From Candidatus Cloacimonadota bacterium (GTDB taxonomy: Bacteria > Cloacimonadota > Cloacimonadia > Cloacimonadales > GCA-2742885), in NCBI GenBank assembly GCA_002742885.1, contig PDOO01000024.1:1-64000 (forward strand): a DNA stretch of 64,000 nt, read 5' to 3'. Under the pieces are notes generated by a model, which did not search any database, was not told the DNA's origin, and saw only the letters and a list, made by a program, of their open reading frames with translations. The position numbers were made by a program, and so were the translations under genes. This document shows, piece by piece, positions 8,988-18,666 of the stretch. How positions within the stretch are numbered: the first letter of the stretch is position 1; each line of letters begins with the position of its first letter.

Positions 8988-9350
8988 CTAATCTTCTGTA
9001 ACAATAAATTCATCAACGGGTTTACCGTTTATTATATGTTCGACAATCATTCTGCGAGCTTTTTCCGGATCCATGTTTCCGTAAGTTACGGGCGGTTTGT
9101 CTTTTTCAATCACATCCACGACCGGTTCTCTCGAAGACAATCCTTTTTCTCCGGTTTGAGTAACAAGAACATCAATTAATTTGCGTTTGGCGACTTCTTC
9201 CAAAATCACCTTCATAACTTCTCTTGCGCCCATGGCTATTCCGGATGTTCCCATGCCTACAACAATTTTTACGCGATTGTTACTCTCTCTCAGTTTCATC
9301 TGATGTTGAGCTTTTTCTCTTATTTTTCTGAGGTCGGCTAAAGTTTTCAT
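8988..9350 (-). CDS. HydD-like thioredoxin-fold ferredoxin paralogue lacking all cysteines
   Basis: A 120-residue protein with the fold signature of thioredoxin-like [2Fe-2S] ferredoxins: IVVGMGTSGIAMGAREVM, then VTQTGEKGLSSREPVVDV and VTYGNMDPEKA. In iron-sulphur members these positions read GTCG, TGC and GLC. Here they are S, E and S, and the chain contains no cysteine at all. It therefore cannot bind the cluster and is more likely a structural or assembly subunit. It sits between the HATPase (4-bp ATGA overlap) and hydB, the place of the small HydD-type subunit in related operons. Its function is unproven. Confidence 0.75.
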   Translation of the reverse strand: MKTLADLRKIREKAQHQMKLRESNNRVKIVVGMGTSGIAMGAREVMKVILEEVAKRKLIDVLVTQTGEKGLSSREPVVDVIEKDKPPVTYGNMDPEKARRMIVEHIINGKPVDEFIVTED

Positions 9351-9916
9351 AATTCCTCCATTCCTGTGTTAATTATTCCTTCGGTTAACATACTTTCAAT
9401 TACCGGAATTACTTCCGGATAATTAATAGGAATCTCTCCCAATTCTTCTTTGATAATAACAGTTGAAAATTCAAAACTTTTTACACCTGAATGATCCGTT
9501 TTTTTCAAATTAAACAAAAAATCCGTTTCGGGATGACCGATTACCGAGGTTAAAATCGTATCGGAAATATTGCCGGCAGGCATTCGGTCTATATTATCGT
9601 AAGCAAAACCGGCTTTGACGGAAGTACCCTCGCCGGGGTTACTTTCCAGAGAAAAATATCCGTTGCACAACTCAGTATTTTGCCTGAGAAGAGGGATACC
9701 CAAACCGACGCTTTTTTTTCTTTCTGATTTTGAAGTGTAAAAAGGATTTTGAGACAAGGATAAAGTTTCAGCGTCCATGCCTTTGCCGTTATCGATAATT
9801 TCAATTTCAAGAATATTTTTTATAATATCAACTTGAAAATTAACAATAACGAGAGACGCATCAGCTCTTACCGAATTTTCAATTATATCGGACAAATGAA
9901 GAGAGATGTCGTTCAT
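9347..9916 (-). CDS. Histidine-kinase-like ATPase (HATPase_c) of the hydrogenase operon
   Basis: A 189-residue protein. The first 110 residues are a GHKL ATPase domain: N box IIENSVRADAS, G1 DNGKGMD, F-box-like FYTSK, then GLGIPLL and GEGTSV. No dimerisation/phosphoacceptor His box or sensor is present, so it is not a classical sensor kinase; anti-sigma-like or chaperone-like roles are possible. The remaining 70 residues match nothing I know. It is locked inside the operon: its start overlaps the hydC stop by 1 bp and its stop overlaps the next start by 4 bp. Such an ATPase is often found with HydABC genes, but its job is not established. Confidence 0.8.
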   Translation of the reverse strand: MNDISLHLSDIIENSVRADASLVIVNFQVDIIKNILEIEIIDNGKGMDAETLSLSQNPFYTSKSERKKSVGLGIPLLRQNTELCNGYFSLESNPGEGTSVKAGFAYDNIDRMPAGNISDTILTSVIGHPETDFLFNLKKTDHSGVKSFEFSTVIIKEELGEIPINYPEVIPVIESMLTEGIINTGMEEL

Positions 9917-10407
9917 TATCCGCGACTGCGATACTTATCAACTATTTTCAATAATTTATCGCGGCTGTCTATGCGACCGAAAGTATCTTCTCCAATGACA
10001 AATACAGGAGCCAAAGAACAAGCTCCGACACAACGAACGGATGCCAAAGTAAACAAGTTATCTTTTGTCGTTTCACCCAGTTTTATGCCCAATTCGTCTT
10101 CAAACATTCGAATAAGACCGGGCGCTCCTTTTACATAGCATGCCGTTCCCGTACAGACATTGATGATATTCTTGCCTCGAGGTTTCATTGAGAAAAAATT
10201 ATAAAACGTAACTACGCCGTAAACTTTGCTCACCGGAATATTCATTTCTCCGGCTATAAATTTTTGCACTTCCATGGGAAGATAGCCGAAAATTTCCTGA
10301 GCTATTCGCAGTATTTCGATGAGGGGATTTTTAAGTTTCATCTTTTCTCGGATGACAACTTTTAATTTGTCGTATAAGACTTCGTTTGTTTCTTTTTCCG
10401 TGACCAT
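9916..10407 (-). CDS. hydC: [FeFe] hydrogenase subunit HydC (NuoE-like)
   Basis: The 24-kDa thioredoxin-like [2Fe-2S] subunit that passes electrons between the HydB flavin and the other clusters. Four ligand cysteines are at residues 85, 90, 126 and 130 (VCTGTACY and RCVGACSLAP). The N-terminal helical part LIEILRIAQEIFGYLP is typical of NuoE/HydC. It is full length at 163 residues. GGAGG stands 4 nt before the ATG. It is the promoter-proximal gene of the operon, with 444 bp of non-coding DNA upstream. Confidence 0.95.
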   Translation of the reverse strand: MVTEKETNEVLYDKLKVVIREKMKLKNPLIEILRIAQEIFGYLPMEVQKFIAGEMNIPVSKVYGVVTFYNFFSMKPRGKNIINVCTGTACYVKGAPGLIRMFEDELGIKLGETTKDNLFTLASVRCVGACSLAPVFVIGEDTFGRIDSRDKLLKIVDKYRSRG

Positions 10408-10851
10408 TTCTCCTCCTTAATAGGATTTGTTTAATAATCTAAGAATAAAAAAAGCATCGAAAAGCAAATTTAGGATATAATGGTATTGTTTAGCGATGTG
10501 ATGACTTTTTAAGTTTAGCTTTTTTAACATAAATCAGCTTCCGAATATTTTGACCTTAGATTCGTCAAATAAAATTTAAATGATATTTACAGCAACTGAT
10601 TTTTTTATTTTTTTTGATATTATTCGGGACTAATTTTTGTTATACAAGACTAATTTCCGCATCAATAAATTTACTGCGCCGCATTTATACGAAACATAAA
10701 ATAAAAAAAAGAAGAAATTTATTAAAAAAAAGAGTATCTTAAAAGGGGTATTTTTTTTAGGAGAATTACATTCTCGCAGGCGATTTTTTCAATTTTCAGG
10801 TTAATTTATATTTTAAAATCAAAATTACCAAAGCTTATCATAAACCGGAAA
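10408..10851. other. Intergenic region upstream of the hydrogenase operon
   Basis: 444 bp of very AT-rich DNA between aroF (whose 3' end is at 10852) and the start of hydC. The hyd promoter must lie here. TTATAT-like hexamers occur near 10475 on the minus strand, but I could not pair them with a convincing -35. No ORF, tRNA or clear terminator was seen. Confidence 0.4.
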
Positions 10852-11862
10852 TCAGCTTTTTTCTTTATCCCAAAGCTTCATTAAGACGGGCAGTTTCTCG
10901 GTTATCGAGTTTAATTCTTCAACTGTTATATGCTGTCTTGAATCGCAAATTGCCGAATCCGGATTAAAATGAGTTTCAACTATTATTCCGTCCGCTCCGG
11001 CTGCCGTCGCCGCCCAGCTGACAGATTTTATCATATCGGAACGTCCCGTGCTGTGGGAAGGATCGACTATAACCGGCAAACCGCACATGTTTTTCAAAGC
11101 GGACACAGCCGAAATATCCAAAGTATTTCTGGTATAATTTTCAAAGGTTTTGATTCCTCTTTCACATAAAATAACGTTGGAATTTCCTGATTTTATAATG
11201 TGTTCCGCCGCCAAGAGCCATTCTTTAAGAGAGGAAGACATGCCCCGTTTCAAAATAACGGGATTATTGATATGCCCCAATTCGCGCAAAAGAGGATAGT
11301 TTTGCATATTTCTGGTTCCGACTTGAAGAATGTCAATTTTATCGGCAAGGAATTCGATTTGCGAAATTTCGGTTAACTCGGTAATGCTTATCATATCGTA
11401 TTTTTGAGCGATTTTTTGCAGAATGTCAACGCCTTCTTTTCCCAATCCTCCGAAGCTGTAAGGCGATGTTCGCAATTTAAAGGTTCCGCCGCGAAGAAAT
11501 TTAACGCCGGATTTGCTCAAAGCGGATGCGATTTTATCCGCTTCTTCTTCAGAGCTGATTGTACAGGGACCTGCCATGACGGCAAAATGCTTTTTGCTGA
11601 CGGTATGATTTTTTATTTTTACGGCAAAATTTTCATCCAAAGACGAAACAAGAGGATGTTCGTTTTCAGCTCCGGACACTCTTTTTACGGCAGAGAAATT
11701 CTCAGGTTCTCCGGGTTTTAAATTGTCAATTCCGGAGCAAAGATAAAGAAAACGGGTTTCTCCGCATCGTATTTCTTCAAAAGAAATTTTGCGGCTTTTT
11801 AAAAATCCGAACAATTCATCCGCTTCGGATTTCGATATTTTCGATTTCAAAAAAACAATCAT
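10852..11862 (-). CDS. aroF: 3-deoxy-7-phosphoheptulonate (DAHP) synthase, AroF type I-beta
   Basis: Condenses phosphoenolpyruvate with erythrose 4-phosphate, the first step of the shikimate pathway. The N-terminal 80 residues form the ferredoxin-like regulatory domain of the Thermotoga/Bacillus-type enzymes. The catalytic TIM barrel follows, with AGPCTISS, LRGGTFKLRTSPYSF, QVGTRNMQN, LKRGMS, CERGIKTFE and VDPSHSTGR (metal and PEP ligands). The length of 336 is normal. The N-terminal domain is the site of feedback inhibition in relatives. It starts 18 bp after the fusion gene stop and is probably co-transcribed with it; no other aromatic gene is nearby. Confidence 0.93.
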   Translation of the reverse strand: MIVFLKSKISKSEADELFGFLKSRKISFEEIRCGETRFLYLCSGIDNLKPGEPENFSAVKRVSGAENEHPLVSSLDENFAVKIKNHTVSKKHFAVMAGPCTISSEEEADKIASALSKSGVKFLRGGTFKLRTSPYSFGGLGKEGVDILQKIAQKYDMISITELTEISQIEFLADKIDILQVGTRNMQNYPLLRELGHINNPVILKRGMSSSLKEWLLAAEHIIKSGNSNVILCERGIKTFENYTRNTLDISAVSALKNMCGLPVIVDPSHSTGRSDMIKSVSWAATAAGADGIIVETHFNPDSAICDSRQHITVEELNSITEKLPVLMKLWDKEKS

Positions 11863-11880
11863 TTATATTTCCCGATAAAA

Positions 11881-13800
11881 TCAGTCAAATAAGCCGAACT
11901 GCATTCCTCGGTCGCTGACAAGAAATTCTTTTTTTTCAAAGTAATTCATTATCTCTTTTATAAGCATTGTCCCGACCGTCAATAACTCGGCTCTCACAGG
12001 TTCGTAAGGAATAAATTTAATAATTTCAGGCTTTTCAAGCGTCAAAAAGAGATTGTAAAATTCATTGACTTCATCAAGTGTCAAGGTACTTTTATGGACA
12101 ACGGAAGAATCGTAACGCGGGAGTTTAAATTTTGCCGAGCTTAATCCGGAGGCGGTTCCTCCCGTTCCGATTAATATTTCGGCATTTTTGTATTCTTCGG
12201 GAATCAGGTTCAGTTGTTCCCGAGTATATTTGATTTTTGCTTCCGTATCGTTTCCGAACATGTTGTCCAAGCGTCTTATACCCAATTTCAGGCTTATTCC
12301 GTCGGTAATTTTACGATTTTTAATCAGGGTAAATTCCGTACTTCCTCCGCCGATATCGAAAACAAGAAAATTTCTCAGATCGGGAAAACTTCCCAAGGTT
12401 GCATTTCCGGAAGCATAAGCTTCTTCTTTTTCGGATAAAATTTTATAATCCGTTCCGTAACGATCTTTTATTTTTTTTATCAAATCCCCGATATTGCGAG
12501 CATCCCTGGAGCAACTTGTCCCCGTAATCGAAATATCATCCGAAAACAGTCTTGAATAATCCGTAAAATTATCCAAAATTTTTATAACCCGGTCAAACCC
12601 GTCCTTGCTTATCATTCTGTCTTTCATGTCTTTTCCGAGAGCCGACGACGCAGAGCGCCTGTGCACGGCTTTAACTTCTTTATCTACCGAAGCCCAAAGC
12701 AAAAGAACGTTATTGGTGCCGACATCGATATTCACTTTTCGGTTCGGAAAAAGCTCGGAATATTCTTTTATAATTGATTTTACCGATGCGACGGTTTTGC
12801 TTTTATAACGTTCCGGAATGATTCTCCCTTCTTTTTTTATTTCGTCAAAAATTTTATTCCAATCCGCTTTTTTTCTGTAAGCAAGCGGAATAACCGTTTT
12901 ATGAGAATATTTACCGAGTTCTCGCATGATTATTTTTTCTTCCGCTATATTTTTACTTTCCGGCAGAATAAGATGAACTCCGTTTTGACAGGCAATCTCC
13001 GCATTAAAACAAGTCGGTTTACCGATAAAAATATCGCATTCCGCCAAAACAGCGGTTAAATTTTCGTCCGGGCTCATAAATCTGAAATTTTTGTGATTAT
13101 ATTTGGATTGAGATGAAATAACGGTGATATTTTCCGCTTTCAAAAGATTTTCCGGATTTATTTTATTTTCTCCGAAATTTTCATCCGCAAGCAAAACAAT
13201 TTTATGGCGCCGGGGAATATCGTATTTCTTGCGCAAATCGGTTTTTTGACGATTTTTTGCAATAATTCCCGTATCAATCAGTCTCGCAAAGCCGTCCATC
13301 GAAAATTCATCGGAAAAAGGCAGTCGATAAGCCGTAAAAACAGTTTTTTGCATGGCAGACATTTCATTTAATACAAAATTTATTTCCTTATCGTCTCCGA
13401 AGATATTTTTATAAAAATAATGCCGGGAAGAATTTGAAACTGCAATACAGGGAACACCCGCCCTGAACGAAGCTTCAAAAGCCGAAGGCGGAATATCGGC
13501 AATCACAAGATCAATGTGTTTTTCCCGTAAAAATTTAACTTCCCGAGAGATAATTTCTTCTTTGTTTTTCCAAAATCCCAATAATTTTTCTTTAAGTTCC
13601 GCAGGTTTTGCGGGAATATCTCCAAAATCGATTTTCTGTTTGCGGATGATTGAGAATTGCTCGTTTTTCGGAAAAATTTCTTCCGGGTATTCTCCGACAA
13701 AATGACACTCTATTCCGGCTTTTATAAATTCTTCTCCCAAAGCGGAAGCTCTTTCGGCATGTTCGACGCCGCCGGAAGAAAGATAAAAACATATTTTCAT
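11881..13800 (-). CDS. Fusion of a GT-B-type glycosyltransferase-like domain and a Ppx/GppA phosphatase
   Basis: One uninterrupted 639-codon frame joins two unrelated domains. Residues 1 to about 340 resemble GT-B glycosyltransferases and the N-terminal half of L-arabinokinase: GGVEHAERASALGEEF, LVIADIPPSAFEASFRAGVP and a late CDIFIGKPTCFNAEIA segment. From about residue 350 it is an actin/Hsp70-fold Ppx/GppA phosphatase: VNIDVGTNNVLLLWA (phosphate 1 loop), TGTSCSRDARN, FDIGGGSTEF (phosphate 2) and LIGTGGTASGL. The second half should hydrolyse polyphosphate or pppGpp; the first half is uncharacterised. It lies upstream of aroF by 18 bp. I do not know this fusion as a described family. Confidence 0.75.
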   Translation of the reverse strand: MKICFYLSSGGVEHAERASALGEEFIKAGIECHFVGEYPEEIFPKNEQFSIIRKQKIDFGDIPAKPAELKEKLLGFWKNKEEIISREVKFLREKHIDLVIADIPPSAFEASFRAGVPCIAVSNSSRHYFYKNIFGDDKEINFVLNEMSAMQKTVFTAYRLPFSDEFSMDGFARLIDTGIIAKNRQKTDLRKKYDIPRRHKIVLLADENFGENKINPENLLKAENITVISSQSKYNHKNFRFMSPDENLTAVLAECDIFIGKPTCFNAEIACQNGVHLILPESKNIAEEKIIMRELGKYSHKTVIPLAYRKKADWNKIFDEIKKEGRIIPERYKSKTVASVKSIIKEYSELFPNRKVNIDVGTNNVLLLWASVDKEVKAVHRRSASSALGKDMKDRMISKDGFDRVIKILDNFTDYSRLFSDDISITGTSCSRDARNIGDLIKKIKDRYGTDYKILSEKEEAYASGNATLGSFPDLRNFLVFDIGGGSTEFTLIKNRKITDGISLKLGIRRLDNMFGNDTEAKIKYTREQLNLIPEEYKNAEILIGTGGTASGLSSAKFKLPRYDSSVVHKSTLTLDEVNEFYNLFLTLEKPEIIKFIPYEPVRAELLTVGTMLIKEIMNYFEKKEFLVSDRGMQFGLFD

Positions 13801-14080
13801 AATCTGAACCTGTTCCTCGGTAATTTACCTTGCCTGCATTTTAATTTATCCTAAAATCGAAGTCAAAAAATAATCGCAGGTTCTTTTGTCAAAAATTGTC
13901 CTTTCAGGAAAGGAAATATACTTTAAGGCAATTACCGGCAATACGAACCGTACATAATTACGGAAGCTAACCGAAATACTCGATTAACGGGAATATCTAA
14001 ATCCAGAAAGTCAACATTAAAAATAAAAATCAGATCTTTAAAATAGGGTTTTTGTTTTTGTTTTTATTTTACGAATAAAA

Positions 14081-17000
14081 TCATTTAAGCATTAAACATT
14101 TCTTTACGGCTTCTGTTTTTCCGTTTACTTTTAATCTGTATAAATAAACACCTGAGCCGACAAAATTTCCGGCTTCATTCTTACCGTTCCAAAGAACTTT
14201 GTGATACCCTTTTTCCAATTTTTTATTAATCGAAGTTCTGACTTTCTGACCTTTTACATTATAAATAGAAAGATTTACTTCAGAATTTTCAGGTATAGAA
14301 AAATTTATAGTTGTCGAAGGATTAAAAGGATTCGGATAATTTCCTTTAAGAACAACTTTATCAGGAATATTATCGTTTAACTCTCCGTTTTTATCAAAAG
14401 CAACAATATGATAATCATTCCGGTTAGAAATAATTTTACCTTTTTCAAAGTTATTTTTCTCTTGATTGAAAATAAAATATCCTTCCGGAGATCTACTGCC
14501 TCTTTCAGACAAAATCTTAAAATAAATTTCTTGTTCTTCTCGCCCGGAATTTTGGGTATAAGCAAGAATTTGAGCTTGATTATTTTCTGCAACCGCTGCT
14601 CCTATACAAACAGAATCGACAAAAGCTCCTATTTCAATATCACCGTCGCTTAGTCCGATAATATCAATTGCTTCATAATCAGATTTTTGTTCAAAAGTAA
14701 AAACTGTCGGCTTTTTTAAAGCATCTTTTTGTAAGGGGTTCCCCGAATATCCCCATTTAAAATCTTCGATAATTTCACTTACTTTAACCATGTAACCTCT
14801 TCCGTAATGAAGAGCTCGTATTCTATTGCTCGGCACCGGCACCGGAATTAATCCTCGCGAGATATTTTGTTTATCGTAAAACCATGTTTCAGCTTTAATA
14901 CTTATAACTTTATCAAAATCATCTCCGAAAGCATCATCAATATTCTTACTTTCAAGGAGCCAATAACCTATCCAATTATACACACCGGGATATAAAGTTT
15001 TAGACGTATAAGGATGCCCTCCGGTAAGATCAATATCGTAAGATTTTGATGACGAACTCATTTTTACTTTATAGCAATTATTATTTTCAAAATTTGTTAA
15101 CCCGTGCGAACTCCATGAATTGTCGGAAACATTGTATTCCGTATAACCGTTTTTTGTTTTAACAAATAACCCGAAAGGATTAAAAGAATCCAAAATATCT
15201 TCCTCGTTTAAATCTGCAAACGGGAATGAACACCAATTCCACCCCCCGTGAAAACCTGTATAAGCGGAAAAAGGTATAATAAATTCAGGAAAATAAGGAT
15301 CATCGGAATTAATTACAATTTTTCCGGAATAGTTTTTATACATTATTTCCGGTGCAAACTTCAACTTAATAATCTCCGTTCCGCCGGGACTGACGGAAGA
15401 CGGACAATTAATGATCTCTAACCCGGCATCAGTCTCATCACTTAGGGTGCAATTTATATTATTTACGGAATACTCGTCATTTTCATTATGCAAAACAAGA
15501 GATACCGTTACAGGGCTGTCAGGATTAACATTTCCTAAGTTAATTTCCTGTTTTTCAATATAAATACCTTCTTCATAAGCTTCACAAGCTCCTATATCGA
15601 CAGCTGACGATGAGATACGAGGATTACCGTATAAATCCATACTTTGAAAGTATAGATAAGAAGATACCGAATCGTCAATATTTACAGCCGAAATTCCGCT
15701 ATTAAAACATGGAGAATTTGCAGTTATGGAATAATCTTCCGAATTAAGCAAAGGATCAGAATTAATGTTACCGGATGCGGAATAAGTTAAAGCAACCGGC
15801 TCTTCATTAGCATCAAGATTATAAACAACTATACAATCAATATCAGAATTATTTATATTTTCAAGACCGCTCTGTATATTATTATTTTTAAAAATAAATT
15901 TATGACAGGACATAGTTTCATCGTCAAGTTCAACATTAATTTGATTACCTCCTCCATGAGGGACGTAATTATATTGAGAATAATCATAATTAGCTGTATT
16001 ACCCCAGAATACATTGTTAATCAAAATGACATCATCATCAGGTTTGGTGAAAGATAAAGCCCCTCCTAAATTCTCGGCATTATTATTAAAAAAGGTGTTA
16101 TTAATTATTACCGGAGAACAACTGTAATCGTTATTATTTTTAAACCAGACTGCACCGGCGGAACCGGCTGAATTATTTACAAATAAATTACCTAATAAAA
16201 GAGGATATCCAAACAACCCTTCCCCATTATAGTCTATAGCGCCTCCGCAACCGCTATATTCGGGAAGTACTCCGATTGTGGTATTGTTCTTAAAAACACA
16301 ATTAATAAAATGAGCATAATTTTGCAATGCGCTTACTGCCCCTCCCCTATTCGCAATATTATTTTCAAAAATGCATTCCTTGAATTTCACAAAAAGCTCG
16401 GTATTATCAGGATGAGAGTAAGCGTCATAAATATAAACAGCTCCTCCTTCCAAAGCTTTACAATTTCTAAATTGGCAATTATTAAAAATAATTTGAGCAT
16501 AATTATCAATATATAAATCACTGTTATTTATACGGATACCGCCTCCGCCGGTATTATTTAATTTACATGCATCTTTTATAATAGTATAATTTAATTCCGA
16601 ATCTCCGAAGTTTACGTTTGAAGCAAAGTCTCCAAAAAACATACCTGCCCATTTATCACCGTCATCATCAGGATTATCAGATAACCCTTTCAATATAATC
16701 GGTTTTTCCAGAGTTCCTTTTGTAATTAAACTTCCCCTTACTTTGAAATATTTACCGGGTTTAAATTTAAGTTCTATGCCTGATGCAGTATAAGAAGGAT
16801 CTATTACAAGAGTTACTCCTTCAGGAACAATAAGATGATCATTTTGAATCAATCCGGAATCAATTCCTTCGGGGACAACCGTACTTTCGGTTATATAAAG
16901 AGTAACTAAATTATTACCGTCATATCTTGACACCGTTTTTTTATCAAACAGAGAGTATCTGAGTTTTGCCGGAATTTCACTTGAATCTTTAGGGTGAAAC

Positions 17001-18547
17001 GACCAGTTTAAGCCGGTTACTGCCGGCCAAAAATCAGGATGAGAGGACAAATAATAAGAATTATCATTCCAAGCAACAGAACTCTTTTTTTTGTATTTAT
17101 TATCAGTCCACGTTCCGGTATAATATTGTCCCCAGAAATTTTTACGTTTATGAATTGAATTTTTTTCAAAAGTTTTTTTATCAACCCATCTGCCGCGAGT
17201 AAAATCAGCATACTCTTCCAAAAAAGCAATTGTCAGATAAAATCCTGTAATAGAAAGATTATGATTAATTATAACTGACGCTATACTTGATGCGGTAATT
17301 CCAAAAGAAGTTATTGCCCACGTATCTGTCCAGTGATAAGTACTTTTCATATAGTTGTTAACGGCAATCTGTTTTGTCTGCCTTTTAGTATAATATTTAC
17401 CTGATAACACATCATGAAGCTTATCGAAAATTGAAAGTCCGTACTTCTTAGCTCTGTTTCTAAAGAAAGTATTGAATTTTTTGTTTTTACCGTGAAATGA
17501 ATCTACCCACATAGAATTACAAATGTTGCCTTCAAAAAGATTACTGTAAGGTCCTCGATAACCTGTACCGGAAGGTAAGTTATTTTCATAGCTCGGCTCT
17601 CCATGACAACAGATGTCACCGATAAAATCATCAGATATGCATGTACCCAATAACCATTCCAAAAAATTTTCACACCAAGGAGGACAATTATTTAATTCCA
17701 GATTATCAAGAGTTGAGTGTTTACCTTTTGCAACATAATTATAACCGAAGACATTATAATGAGCTCCATTTTGTACAAGCATTGAATGCCGGCATTTATT
17801 GAAGATATTGTTTTCAACAAGACAATGACTGCTTCCGTATTCAATTATAACTCCATATCCGTAACCGCCCTCACCGTGAAATTGAGCATCACAAAAATAG
17901 CACCCGGCTATCTCAATATGCTTTGAGTTTGCAATACGGATATGATGTCCGACAGGATCTCTGCTCTCGACTCCATATACCCAGCAATTCTCAGCATTTA
18001 TGAAACTGATATTATTTCCTTGCTTATTTTCCTCATTATTCTTTAATGAACCTGTATCTATACGATTAATAAGAATATCTTCTATACCTGCACAGGTAAT
18101 CGACTCCTGCTCACTTCCCAAAATAATACAACTTTTCTTGTCATGTCCCGTTCCCTTAATATTGAAATTAAAAATGGTTCGCTTACTCCGATCTTCATCT
18201 CGTCTAAACATGTGGTTACCGCTGAGAATTATATAGGACTTAAGTTTAATGGGAGCATTAAAATTATATTCTCCGGGGGCGAAATCCAATACACCAATAT
18301 TGTTAGAATCAACCCCTTCATTAACCAGAGCTTCTATATTATCATTTATTGTACTCCAATCCATACCCGGAGTGATATATCTTATATAATTTTCATTAGT
18401 GCTTGGGACAGGTAACTCTCCACCCATTATCCCGGCTTGTTGCCATTCTTCGCTTAATGAATCAACAATTGCATACTCTGTTTGGAAATATGCAGATAAT
18501 GATAAATTAATCAATACAAAAATAATTATTATAAAGTATTTTTTCAT
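14081..18547 (-). CDS. Large secreted right-handed beta-helix protein with T9SS sorting domain
   Basis: A 1488-residue exported protein with a signal peptide (MKK + hydrophobic run, cut near LSLSA). A first parallel beta-helix (about 100-300; short N-rich turns such as VENNIFNKCRHS) is followed by a linker. A second beta-helix (about 600-900; NNTFFNNNAENLGGAL) ends with the choice-of-anchor Q signature VDIGACE. Next come an ASH/HYDIN-like domain (NLGNVNPDSPVTVSLVL) and a beta-rich region. A type A sorting domain closes it: NYPNPFNPSTTINFS, IYNVKGQKV, SGVYLYRL. It is probably a surface adhesin or polysaccharide-active protein; I see no assignable catalytic site. Its N-terminus is copied as a fossil at 19752-19859. 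Confidence 0.85.
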   Translation of the reverse strand: MKKYFIIIIFVLINLSLSAYFQTEYAIVDSLSEEWQQAGIMGGELPVPSTNENYIRYITPGMDWSTINDNIEALVNEGVDSNNIGVLDFAPGEYNFNAPIKLKSYIILSGNHMFRRDEDRSKRTIFNFNIKGTGHDKKSCIILGSEQESITCAGIEDILINRIDTGSLKNNEENKQGNNISFINAENCWVYGVESRDPVGHHIRIANSKHIEIAGCYFCDAQFHGEGGYGYGVIIEYGSSHCLVENNIFNKCRHSMLVQNGAHYNVFGYNYVAKGKHSTLDNLELNNCPPWCENFLEWLLGTCISDDFIGDICCHGEPSYENNLPSGTGYRGPYSNLFEGNICNSMWVDSFHGKNKKFNTFFRNRAKKYGLSIFDKLHDVLSGKYYTKRQTKQIAVNNYMKSTYHWTDTWAITSFGITASSIASVIINHNLSITGFYLTIAFLEEYADFTRGRWVDKKTFEKNSIHKRKNFWGQYYTGTWTDNKYKKKSSVAWNDNSYYLSSHPDFWPAVTGLNWSFHPKDSSEIPAKLRYSLFDKKTVSRYDGNNLVTLYITESTVVPEGIDSGLIQNDHLIVPEGVTLVIDPSYTASGIELKFKPGKYFKVRGSLITKGTLEKPIILKGLSDNPDDDGDKWAGMFFGDFASNVNFGDSELNYTIIKDACKLNNTGGGGIRINNSDLYIDNYAQIIFNNCQFRNCKALEGGAVYIYDAYSHPDNTELFVKFKECIFENNIANRGGAVSALQNYAHFINCVFKNNTTIGVLPEYSGCGGAIDYNGEGLFGYPLLLGNLFVNNSAGSAGAVWFKNNNDYSCSPVIINNTFFNNNAENLGGALSFTKPDDDVILINNVFWGNTANYDYSQYNYVPHGGGNQINVELDDETMSCHKFIFKNNNIQSGLENINNSDIDCIVVYNLDANEEPVALTYSASGNINSDPLLNSEDYSITANSPCFNSGISAVNIDDSVSSYLYFQSMDLYGNPRISSSAVDIGACEAYEEGIYIEKQEINLGNVNPDSPVTVSLVLHNENDEYSVNNINCTLSDETDAGLEIINCPSSVSPGGTEIIKLKFAPEIMYKNYSGKIVINSDDPYFPEFIIPFSAYTGFHGGWNWCSFPFADLNEEDILDSFNPFGLFVKTKNGYTEYNVSDNSWSSHGLTNFENNNCYKVKMSSSSKSYDIDLTGGHPYTSKTLYPGVYNWIGYWLLESKNIDDAFGDDFDKVISIKAETWFYDKQNISRGLIPVPVPSNRIRALHYGRGYMVKVSEIIEDFKWGYSGNPLQKDALKKPTVFTFEQKSDYEAIDIIGLSDGDIEIGAFVDSVCIGAAVAENNQAQILAYTQNSGREEQEIYFKILSERGSRSPEGYFIFNQEKNNFEKGKIISNRNDYHIVAFDKNGELNDNIPDKVVLKGNYPNPFNPSTTINFSIPENSEVNLSIYNVKGQKVRTSINKKLEKGYHKVLWNGKNEAGNFVGSGVYLYRLKVNGKTEAVKKCLMLK

Positions 18548-18666
18548 GTTTTCTCCTTATTTTTCAATTAACCCTACGGGATTGTTATTGTAATAAGATA
18601 GAGGAATAACACATAATGTAACCCCAAAGGCAAACAAAATTAAAATATTAATATGCATAAAAAGTT

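Noticed and set aside
13899-13914. Palindrome TCCTTTC-AG-GAAAGGA
   Set aside because: It is upstream of the fusion gene but short, purine/pyrimidine-biased and without a promoter nearby; too weak to call an operator.
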